Below, piece by piece: positions 57,817-64,000 of a stretch of 64,000 nucleotides of DNA. The notes below the pieces were generated by a model, which saw only the letters and a list, made by a program, of their open reading frames with translations, was not told the origin of the DNA and searched no databases. The number at the start of each line of letters is the position of its first letter. Position 1 is the stretch's first letter. The position numbers and the translations under genes were made by a program. The DNA is from Mucilaginibacter oryzae (GTDB lineage: Bacteria; Bacteroidota; Bacteroidia; Sphingobacteriales; Sphingobacteriaceae), in contig NZ_QGHA01000010.1 in assembly GCF_003148845.1 (NCBI RefSeq), positions 62,001 through 126,000 on the forward strand. Reading direction: 5' to 3'.

Positions 57817-57901
57817 AGGTTAAAGGCGAAAGGTAGAATTGATGTGATATAAAGGTCAAAAGCAAAAAAACCTTTCACCTTTGACCTTTTGCCTTTAACC
57901 T
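57817..57901. repeat. AAGG/CCTT-rich palindrome
   Basis: AGGTTAAAGGCGAAAGGT (57817-57834) and ACCTTTTGCCTTTAACCT (57884-57901) pair at 17 of 18 positions. It lies between the aminotransferase and desaturase genes and extends beyond the arms with further AAGG words. Confidence 0.6.
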
Positions 57902-57914
57902 AATCGCTACGCGA

Positions 57915-58649
57915 TTACAAATAAGCTTTTCGGAGCTTGATGATGCGCATCCAGTGCATCACTTTCATTACGGGATAAACCGGGTCTACTTCATACCATT
58001 TGGCGCCGAAGTTTGGTTTATTGGGGTGCTTGTGGTGATTGTTCTGAAACAATTCGCCGAGCATTAAAAAATCAAAGGGCGTTGTATTTTTTGATTTATC
58101 GCCGTTATCAAAATTTTGGTAACCGTATTTATGGCCGCACCAGTTAACAATAGCGCCGTGAATCGGGCCCATTAAAAAATGGATCGGGATCAACAGGAAC
58201 ATCCACCAGGCGGTAGCGAATTCTACATAAAACAAAATGTACAAAATGCCAAACGAAATGCGCGACACCACCGAAGAACCGATGAAATCAACAAAGCGCC
58301 ATTCGGGGATATTACCTTTAAAGCGTTCTTCGGGCTCCTTTAACCGGCGTACATGTAACCTGTAACTTTTGGCGGTGTAGATCATCATCTGGAAAACATC
58401 CTTAAAAAAGTGCGGCGAATGCGGATCTTTTTCGGTATCGCTATAAGCATGGTGCTCACGGTGCATAATAGCGTAGGCCCGTGGATTTAGGAAAGATGAA
58501 CCCTGGCAAATGTAGGTAAGCAGGTAAAACACACCCTCGTTAAACTTATTGGTGGTAAACATTTTATGTGATGCGTACCGGTGTAAAAAGAACGTTTGAA
58601 AAAATAGCGACAAAAACCAGTGCGCTACAAAAAATATAATGATAACCAT
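57915..58649 (-). CDS. Acyl-CoA/fatty acid desaturase (membrane di-iron)
   Basis: 244 residues. The three histidine boxes are HRYASH (about 23-28), HREHHAYSD (about 63-71) and NNHHKHP (about 204-210), the pattern of delta-9-type acyl-CoA desaturases. Hydrophobic helices flank them (1-22, 36-56, 130-165). The enzyme introduces a double bond into membrane lipid acyl chains. It is on the short side for the family (the N-terminus begins with the first helix MVIIIFFVAHWFLSLFFQ), as is common in Bacteroidota. It is monocistronic. Confidence 0.88.
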   Translation of the reverse strand: MVIIIFFVAHWFLSLFFQTFFLHRYASHKMFTTNKFNEGVFYLLTYICQGSSFLNPRAYAIMHREHHAYSDTEKDPHSPHFFKDVFQMMIYTAKSYRLHVRRLKEPEERFKGNIPEWRFVDFIGSSVVSRISFGILYILFYVEFATAWWMFLLIPIHFLMGPIHGAIVNWCGHKYGYQNFDNGDKSKNTTPFDFLMLGELFQNNHHKHPNKPNFGAKWYEVDPVYPVMKVMHWMRIIKLRKAYL

Positions 58650-58746
58650 TGAATTATTAGCAGAAGCTTATTTATAATGTTTCCAAAGATACGATTAATA
58701 GGCGGATAAAGTTTTTTATATCTCAATATTGATGGGATAAATACAG

Positions 58747-58779
58747 AAAATGCCGCTCATGGTTAGAAACGGCATTTTT
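58747..58779 (-). terminator. Terminator of the LLM oxidoreductase gene
   Basis: AAAATGCCG (58747-58755) and CGGCATTTTT (58770-58779) form a stem of 9 bp; it lies 22 bases after the stop of the luciferase-like gene. Confidence 0.7.
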
Positions 58780-58800
58780 AAAATAAAGTTGTTATCGGGC

Positions 58801-59814
58801 TTAAACCAATTCAAACTGCTTGGCCAGCAGCCGGTACGATTCCAGCCTGTCTTCAAAATCTTCGGCAATGGTAACCAGCATAATTTCGTCAACCCCGTAA
58901 TCATTGGCCAGCCAGGTAAGTTTGAGTTTAAGCTCAGTTGGCGAACCAGCAATTACCCGGTAACTATTGGCACGGAGACGTTCCTGTTCGGCCGGGGTAT
59001 ATTGAACATCTTTTACATCATCGTAACTTAAGGGCACTATCGGACCGCCTTTTTCAAACTGCAGAAAACGGTGGTTCATTACGGCCAGGTGGCGGCGTAC
59101 TTTTTCCGGATCTTCCGAGCAGAACACAAATATCGCCACGTTGGCTTTGGCCTCCGCCAAATCGGCCGAAGGCTGAAAACGCTCGCGGTACATTTTAACA
59201 CTTTCGGGCCCGCCATGAGGGTTAATAAAATGCGCGAACGAAAAGCCCATACCAAAGTGCGCGGCAAACAATCCGCTTTGCCCGCTTGAGCTTAGCAGCC
59301 ACATATCGGGCACGGTTTTAACCTGCGGTATAGCCCTGATGCGGGCCTGAACAGTTCCGGGTTCGTAAGTATCGTGGAAATAATTTTGTAAGTCGGCCAG
59401 CTGCTCCACAAAATCCTGCTCCCTGAACTGGTTTGACGGATTCAGTACCGCCGCGGTAATCCTGTCGGTGCCCGGCGCGCGCCCCATGCCCAGGTCAATA
59501 CGCCCGGGGAACAGCGCCTCCAGCATCCTGAAATTTTCGGCAACTTTTAGTGTACTGTGGTTAGGCATCATGATGCCGCCCGAGCCCATGCGCATGTTTT
59601 TGGTTTCGCCGGCCAGGTGGGCCAGTAACACTTCGGGCGTTGAACCGGCAATAATGCCCATATTGTGATGTTCCGAAACCCAGAAACGGGTATAACCCAG
59701 CGTATCGGTAAGTTTTGCCAGTTGTATAGTTTCCTGTATGGCCTGCTCGGCAGTGGCCCCCTTGCGTATCGGCGACTGATCGAGCACGCTTAACTTAATT
59801 TTATTTGCGCTCAT
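58801..59814 (-). CDS. LLM class flavin-dependent oxidoreductase
   Basis: 337 residues from ATG 59814 (MSANKIKLSVLDQSPIRKGA); the frame opens six codons earlier. The bacterial-luciferase-like TIM barrel is visible: LSVLDQSPI, YTRFWVSEHHNMGIIAGSTP (about 44-63), GSGGIMMPNHSTLKVAENFR (about 82-101), FPGRIDLGMGRAPGTD (about 106-121) and GVDEIMLVTIAEDFEDR. The GxGRAPGTD segment and SEHHN place it in the MsnO8/YhbW group, which uses FMN and NAD(P)H-derived electrons. The substrate is unknown. Monocistronic. Confidence 0.9.
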   Translation of the reverse strand: MSANKIKLSVLDQSPIRKGATAEQAIQETIQLAKLTDTLGYTRFWVSEHHNMGIIAGSTPEVLLAHLAGETKNMRMGSGGIMMPNHSTLKVAENFRMLEALFPGRIDLGMGRAPGTDRITAAVLNPSNQFREQDFVEQLADLQNYFHDTYEPGTVQARIRAIPQVKTVPDMWLLSSSGQSGLFAAHFGMGFSFAHFINPHGGPESVKMYRERFQPSADLAEAKANVAIFVFCSEDPEKVRRHLAVMNHRFLQFEKGGPIVPLSYDDVKDVQYTPAEQERLRANSYRVIAGSPTELKLKLTWLANDYGVDEIMLVTIAEDFEDRLESYRLLAKQFELV

Positions 59815-60019
59815 ATAAATAGTATAACACAAAAATAAGCATCAGGTTGCAGGCAGGCCATATGCCAAAGTTTTTATGGCATTACTATTACCATTCCGGA
59901 ACGATACTTCCAGATTTGCCTGCTCTATAAAAACCTTTTTGGTCATGGATAGGTCTGAACCAAGCCAGCAGAAACACCTATCAATACCAAGATAACTATA
60001 AAAGAATAATCAACCATAA

Positions 60020-60054
60020 CTACAAAAGCATTGCCCCGGGCAATGCTTTTGTAG
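60020..60054. terminator. Near-perfect palindromic terminator of the TlpA-like gene
   Basis: CTACAAAAGCATTGCCC (60020-60036) and GGGCAATGCTTTTGTAG (60038-60054) are exact inverted copies with one base between. It lies 35 bases beyond the stop of the TlpA-like gene. It lacks a strong T-run. Confidence 0.65.
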
Positions 60055-60088
60055 CCAGCAAAAATCCGCCTGCATATAAGCACCCCCT

Positions 60089-61327
60089 TTAGGGGGCGGG
60101 GGGGGCGAGTAAATCATCCGTCAATTTTTCAAACTCATTCACAAACTCGGTATAGTGTTCGCCGGTACCCGGACCGCTAAAACCGGTATGTATTTTTTGC
60201 ACATCGCCGTTCTTATCAATAATTATGGTGGTTGGAAAACCAACAACTTTGGCTAACATGGGCAGGCTTTGGGCGGTTTGCTTTTTATCGCTGGTATAGC
60301 CTGTTACCAGCAACGGATAGGGTACATTAAAACGATCTTTTACCTGTTGCAGCGCTTTTTTCGATTTTTCAAAATCGGTAGTGCGCTCGTAGGCCAGGCC
60401 AATTACTTCTACACCTTTGTTATGGTATTTTTTATAGTAATTAACCATGTAGGCGGTTTCATCCATACAGTTGGGGCACCATGAGCCTAAAATCTGCACA
60501 ATAACTACTTTATTTTTATAACGGGCATCATCAAGCGACACCGTTTTGCCATCCAGATCTTTATAACTGAAAGCGATCTTCTTATAACCCGGTTTTAAGG
60601 ATGTAAGCGAATAGGCATCGGGCAGTTTGGCATTTTCGTCTTTGATGGCTTTCCAGCCTTCCACTGCCGAATAGCCCGCGTAAAATTTACCATCGGTAAT
60701 GGTTTTATCATCAGTAATGGTGGCTGTGAAAGTATAGGCATGCCCGCCATCAAAGGTGGATAAGTATAGTTTATTACCGCTAACCGCGCCTTCTAAAAAC
60801 CGGTAATCGCCGGTGGTGGTTAAAAAAGTGCCGGTAAGTTTGCTGCCCGCCTGTTTAAATTCGCCAACGGTGGTATCGGCCCCGGCACCCTCCCCAAATA
60901 CAGCCGACCAACGGCCGGTGATATTTGCCACCGGTTTTTCGGTCTCCTTAAAAAAGCGCCAGGATGTATTGGGTGCAGCGCTGAATGGCACCAGCAAATC
61001 GTTATCTGCCAGGTGGCGCACCCAGTTCCCGCTCAGGTTTTCGCCATCAAGCTTTAATTTAAATTCTGAATTGAACAGCGGCATATGTATAAAAACCGAA
61101 TCGCCTTTGGTGCTCACATCATTCACTTTAAAATGCTCGGCACCGTTAATAATGGCTAACTGTTGTTTGCCGCCGACATTGTTCACATCAAAATTGAAAG
61201 GAATTTCGGTGCCCGATTTGGTTTTTAAGGCGCCACGCCATACACCCGTTTTTAGTTTGGTTTGGGCAAAGCCGGTTTGCAGCAATAACATGCTGCAAAT
61301 ACCCGCCGCGATATTTTTGAAAGTCAT
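60089..61327 (-). CDS. TlpA-like thiol-disulfide oxidoreductase with N-terminal beta domain
   Basis: 412 residues. A signal peptide (MTFKNIAAGICSMLLLQTGF) is followed by a beta-rich domain of about 230 residues (TGVWRGALKTKSGTEIPFNF, NITGRWSAVF) and a thioredoxin domain with the active site LGSWCPNCMDETAYMVNYYK (CPNC, about 290-309) and the cis-Pro motif KVVGFPTTIIIDKNG. It should reduce or exchange disulfides in the periplasm. It overlaps in location with the end of the acyl-CoA dehydrogenase gene only through its promoter (61362-61392). Monocistronic. Confidence 0.9.
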   Translation of the reverse strand: MTFKNIAAGICSMLLLQTGFAQTKLKTGVWRGALKTKSGTEIPFNFDVNNVGGKQQLAIINGAEHFKVNDVSTKGDSVFIHMPLFNSEFKLKLDGENLSGNWVRHLADNDLLVPFSAAPNTSWRFFKETEKPVANITGRWSAVFGEGAGADTTVGEFKQAGSKLTGTFLTTTGDYRFLEGAVSGNKLYLSTFDGGHAYTFTATITDDKTITDGKFYAGYSAVEGWKAIKDENAKLPDAYSLTSLKPGYKKIAFSYKDLDGKTVSLDDARYKNKVVIVQILGSWCPNCMDETAYMVNYYKKYHNKGVEVIGLAYERTTDFEKSKKALQQVKDRFNVPYPLLVTGYTSDKKQTAQSLPMLAKVVGFPTTIIIDKNGDVQKIHTGFSGPGTGEHYTEFVNEFEKLTDDLLAPPAP

Positions 61328-61361
61328 ACTTAAATTATAGTCTACTAAATCTATATACTTT

Positions 61362-61392
61362 CAAAGGTATAAAAACAACGGCGTTATTTCAA
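61362..61392 (-). promoter_or_regulatory. Promoter of the TlpA-like gene
   Basis: On the minus strand TTG (61392-61390), 20 bases, and TACCTTTG (61369-61362) match the Bacteroidota consensus exactly. The -33 element lies inside the last codons of the acyl-CoA dehydrogenase gene. Transcription would start near 61355, about 28 bases before the ATG. Confidence 0.75.
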
Positions 61393-62523
61393 TACACCGC
61401 GCGAAATGACAATTCTTTGAATTTCAGATGTGCCTTCATAAATCTGGGTGATCTTGGCATCGCGCATTAACCGTTCAACATGGTATTCCTTTACATAACC
61501 GTAGCCGCCATGAATCTGCACCGCCTCGGTGGTGGTGCGCATGGCCACTTCAGATGCATAGAGTTTAGCCATTGATGATGCCTGCGCATAGGGTTTGCCG
61601 TTATCTTTAAGCCAGGCCGCTTTGAGGCACATGAGCCGGGCGGCCTCAATTTCGGTAGCCATATCCGCCAGCTTAAACTGAATAGCCTGGTGATCGGCCA
61701 GCGATTTGCCGAAAGCTTTGCGGTCTTTGGCATACTGAACGGCCAGTTCATAAGCTCCTGATGCGATGCCCAACGCCTGCGATGCTATCCCGATGCGCCC
61801 GCCCTCCAGAAGGCTCATGGCAAACTTAAACCCGAAACCATCCTCACCAATACGGTTTTCTTTGGGCACCTTCACATCGGTAAACATTAATGAGTGGGTA
61901 TCCGAACCACGCACGCCCATTTTATTTTCTTTAGGGCCGATGGTGAAGCCGGGCAGGCCTTTTTCTACAATAAAGGCGTTGATGCCATGGTGTTTTTTTT
62001 CGGCATCGGTTTGGGCCATTACAATATAGGTAGACGCGGTGCTGCCGTTGGTGATCCAGTTTTTGGTGCCATTAAGCAGGTAATAGTCGCCCATATCAAC
62101 AGCGGTGGTGCGTTGCGAGGTGGCATCCGAGCCTGCTTCCGGTTCCGACAGGCAAAAAGCGCCTATTTGCTGACCGGTAGCCAGGGGCACCAAATATTTT
62201 TGTTTTTGCGCCTCATTACCATATTTTTCGAGGCCATAGCAAACCAGCGAATTATTTACCGATACCACCACCGATGTGGAAGCGTCAATTTTTGAAAGTT
62301 CTTCCATCACCAGCACATATGATATGGCATCCAGGCCGGCGCCCCCATATTGCGGCGATACCATCATCCCCAAAAAACCAAGCTCGCCCAGTTTTTTAAT
62401 CTGTTCGGCCGGAAATTTTTGCAGCTCGTCGCGTTCAATAACGCCGGGCTTTAATTCGGTTTCGGCAAAATCGCGGGCCGCCTGGCGGATCATTTTTTGC
62501 TCGTCGGTTAGTTCAAAATGCAT
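61384..62523 (-). CDS. Acyl-CoA dehydrogenase
   Basis: 379 residues, normal length. The FAD enzyme of fatty-acid or branched-chain acyl-CoA oxidation. Conserved motifs: GAFCLSEPEAGSDATSQRTT (about 121-140), YLLNGTKNWITNGS (about 146-159), the central LEGGRIGIASQALGIASGAY (about 232-251), and AVQIHGGYGYVKEYHVERLMRD, in which the Glu of VKEY is the catalytic base (about 357). IYEGTSEIQRIVISR at the end is typical of short/medium-chain and butyryl-type dehydrogenases. Chain-length preference cannot be set. Confidence 0.93.
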   Translation of the reverse strand: MHFELTDEQKMIRQAARDFAETELKPGVIERDELQKFPAEQIKKLGELGFLGMMVSPQYGGAGLDAISYVLVMEELSKIDASTSVVVSVNNSLVCYGLEKYGNEAQKQKYLVPLATGQQIGAFCLSEPEAGSDATSQRTTAVDMGDYYLLNGTKNWITNGSTASTYIVMAQTDAEKKHHGINAFIVEKGLPGFTIGPKENKMGVRGSDTHSLMFTDVKVPKENRIGEDGFGFKFAMSLLEGGRIGIASQALGIASGAYELAVQYAKDRKAFGKSLADHQAIQFKLADMATEIEAARLMCLKAAWLKDNGKPYAQASSMAKLYASEVAMRTTTEAVQIHGGYGYVKEYHVERLMRDAKITQIYEGTSEIQRIVISRGVLK

Positions 62524-62534
62524 AGGTTTAATTA

Positions 62535-62902
62535 ATGCCTAAATATATAAAATCCTCATTTTCTATTAGAACAAACGACACTCTGCTTTTCCTATTTGAA
62601 AAGGACAAAGAATTATCAATCAGGGCCCATGCCCGTTTTACTTTCGGTTTACTGTAAATGGCAAAAGATCAAAAGCCGCCACTGGAAAAAAGTGAGCCTT
62701 CCCGCTGGAATAACAAAGCGGGAAGAGTTGGTGGGACGAAAGATGATGCCTGCACCATTAAAAATCATCTCAATGAATTACAATATGAGTCATTTAATTA
62801 TCAACATATTACTCCCCTGAACAATTAATTAATGAACTGGCTAAAGATGATTGGAAAATTAACTTTTACAAGCTGTTAAAGGAACAGAAAAAGGGCACCT
62901 GA
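62535..62902 (+). pseudogene. Degenerate N-terminus of a tyrosine recombinase (Arm DNA-binding region)
   Basis: From ATG 62535 one frame reads MPKYIKSSFSIRTNDTLLFL to a stop at 62655-62657, then directly MAKDQKPPLEKSEPSRWNNK, AGRVGGTKDDACTIKNHLNE and LQYESFNYQHITP. A one-base shift then gives EQLINELAKDDWKINFYKLL and KEQKKGT to a stop at 62900. The W-N-x-K-x-x-R-V-x-G-(K/T)xxxAxxIxxxL pattern is that of the Arm DNA-binding domain of Bacteroidota phage-integrase-like recombinases. The catalytic domain is absent. It is inferred to be a remnant, with an in-frame stop and a frameshift. Confidence 0.5.
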
Positions 62903-62972
62903 AAATGAAAGATATCATCATAATATTTATGCAGTAAATTGAATGTCACATTTGAGTGTAAACGAAAATAAA

Positions 62973-63000
62973 AAGGCAGACCACCTTACCGATCTGCCTT
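62973..63000 (-). terminator. Terminator, probably of glnS
   Basis: AAGGCAGA (62973-62980) and TCTGCCTT (62993-63000) form an 8-bp stem with a 12-base loop; on the minus strand a TTTTT run follows. It is the first terminator downstream of the glnS stop, at a distance of about 150 bases. Confidence 0.55.
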
Positions 63001-63151
63001 TCAAAAAATTTCAAAAACAATATAAAGCAAAAACATATAAAGTTTGCCTTACTTGCAAGCTATGTTCGTTGCTACACTCAAAAATCAAAAAATAAGCTTC
63101 CTTTTTGGCTTAACCTGACTGATGGTTGTGCCCTTCCGGGGGCCGGGGGGC

Positions 63152-64000
63152 TTACTTTTTCACCCAACCGTCTTTCAAAGTAACGGTACGGTTAAATACC
63201 AGCTTATCGGCGGTTGAGGTTTTATCAACAGTAAAATAACCCTTACGCATAAACTGAACCGGCTTACCCGCTTCGGCATTAACCAGGTCGGGCTCCATAT
63301 ACACGGTTGGTAAAATCTGCAGGCTGTTAGGGTTGATATAGTCTTTAAAGTCGCCATCCTCGTTAGATGGGTCTTCCACCTGAAACAGGCGATCATACAA
63401 CCTAACTTCGGCGGTTTTGGCATGCTCAACACTTACCCAGTGGATGGTGCCTTTTACGTTAATACCGCTGGTATCATTACCTGATTTTGATTCGGGCAGG
63501 TAGCTGCAATGAATTTCGGTGATATTGTCATCAGCATCTTTAACAACGCTTTCGCCTTTAATGATATAGGCATTTTTAAGACGAACCATCATGCCGATAC
63601 CTAAACGGAAGAACTTTTTAGGAGGGTTCTCCATAAAATCCTCACGCTCTATCCACAGTTCGCGACCGAAGGGAATATCCCTGCCGCCGTCGCCGCCTTC
63701 AACCTCAGGGTTGTTTTCGCCGTGCATTACTTCGGTCTGGCCTTCGGGATAATTATCCAGGATCAGCTTAACCGGATCAAGCACAGCCATGCGGCGCCAT
63801 GCAGTTTTGTTTAAATCCTCGCGGATACAGAACTCCAGCAGGCCAACGTCAATCATGTTTTCGCGCCTGGCTACACCTATACGCTCGCAAAACTCGCGGA
63901 TGGAAGCCGGGGTATAACCACGACGGCGCAAACCGCTGATGGTAGGCATACGCGGGTCGTCCCAGCCGTCAACAAACTTTTCGTTAACCAGTTGCAGCAG
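63152..64000 (-). CDS. glnS: Glutaminyl-tRNA synthetase, C-terminal part (cut by window end)
   Basis: The frame is open to base 64000, so the N-terminal catalytic half lies outside. The visible 282 residues begin LLQLVNEKFVDGWDDPRMPT and ISGLRRRGYTPASIREFCER, the highly conserved segment that follows the KMSKR loop in GlnRS. They continue through the anticodon-binding beta-barrel domains, with GTIHWVSVEHAKTAEVRLYD and PVQFMRKGYFTVDKTSTADK. The internal ATG at 63949 (MPTISGL) is not the start. It charges tRNA-Gln with glutamine in the cytosol. Confidence 0.95.
   Translation of the reverse strand: MLQLVNEKFVDGWDDPRMPTISGLRRRGYTPASIREFCERIGVARRENMIDVGLLEFCIREDLNKTAWRRMAVLDPVKLILDNYPEGQTEVMHGENNPEVEGGDGGRDIPFGRELWIEREDFMENPPKKFFRLGIGMMVRLKNAYIIKGESVVKDADDNITEIHCSYLPESKSGNDTSGINVKGTIHWVSVEHAKTAEVRLYDRLFQVEDPSNEDGDFKDYINPNSLQILPTVYMEPDLVNAEAGKPVQFMRKGYFTVDKTSTADKLVFNRTVTLKDGWVKK

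Larger units (their letters stand above)
62524..63151. other. Spacer between acyl-CoA dehydrogenase and glnS
   Basis: 628 bases without an intact gene. It contains the integrase-like remnant (62535-62902), the terminator at 62973-63000, and about 150 bases next to glnS in which nothing is recognised. Confidence 0.5.

Noticed and set aside
1..64000. CRISPR array, rRNA operon, prophage or large integrative element
   Set aside because: No regularly spaced identical repeats, no rRNA sequence, and no phage structural or conjugation genes were seen; only one IS and one integrase remnant occur.

Overview
The window looks like a chromosome segment from a Bacteroidota bacterium of the Sphingobacteriaceae, most likely Mucilaginibacter or a close relative. 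This assignment is inferred from gene content and control signals: type IX secretion (T9SS)/gliding-type proteins (PorP/SprF, a CHU_C-type C-terminal domain), a TonB-dependent receptor with a carboxypeptidase-like N-terminal domain, DUF4293 and DUF4199 proteins, and promoters of the Bacteroidota type (TTG, about 19-20 bases, TAnnTTTG) instead of -35/-10 boxes. Nearly all of it is ordinary chromosome; the only clear mobile element is one IS5-type insertion.

Layout. 0-5.5 kb: a DUF4293 fragment, a DEAD-box RNA helicase with an RGG tail, two small secreted proteins, gpsA and a VapBC-type toxin-antitoxin pair. 5.6-11.2 kb: a TolC plus membrane-fusion-protein efflux pair, a polysaccharide deacetylase, a methyltransferase and a glycosyltransferase. 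11.2-16.3 kb: a tightly coupled cassette of a gliding/T9SS surface protein, PorP/SprF and an OmpA-family protein. 16.4-17.8 kb: the IS element, with target duplication. 17.9-22.6 kb: DUF2809, a radical SAM protein, a three-gene membrane protein/histidine kinase/response regulator operon, a small hypothetical gene, a frameshifted pseudogene and tRNA-Met. 22.6-24 kb: gene-free. 24-33.5 kb: M13 peptidase, an MVL-type mannan-binding lectin, an SDR, a TonB-dependent receptor, a thioredoxin-like protein, a VOC protein and a SWIM protein. 33.9-41.2 kb: sulfotransferase plus APS kinase, a methyltransferase, MmcQ/YjbR, ferredoxin plus ferredoxin reductase, LysR, DUF4199, a membrane-anchored LuxR protein and small proteins. 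41.4-47.7 kb: a redoxin gene with a damaged start, then the information-processing block: RNase G, a 29-residue ribosomal-type mini-protein, a TPR protein and HU, divergent from mutY and ssb. 47.9-57.7 kb: secreted hydrolases (S9, class C beta-lactamase family, M61, M28), a NadR-type kinase and an aminotransferase. 57.9-64 kb: desaturase, LLM flavin oxidoreductase, TlpA-like protein, acyl-CoA dehydrogenase, an integrase remnant and the 3' part of glnS.

Between the genes there is an unusual density of long imperfect palindromes in several families: two copies of a TTGCGCTC-bounded element, two elements with the same TTAAGTTGAAAACTTAA core (one nested inside another palindrome), two AGTC/GACT-rich elements and several singletons. 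These and the strong hairpin terminators account for most of the non-coding DNA. The observations most worth a second look are the lectin homologue, the 29-residue mini-gene, three broken reading frames (22.2 kb, 42.5 kb, 62.7 kb), the C-terminal lesion in the transposase, and the palindrome families.
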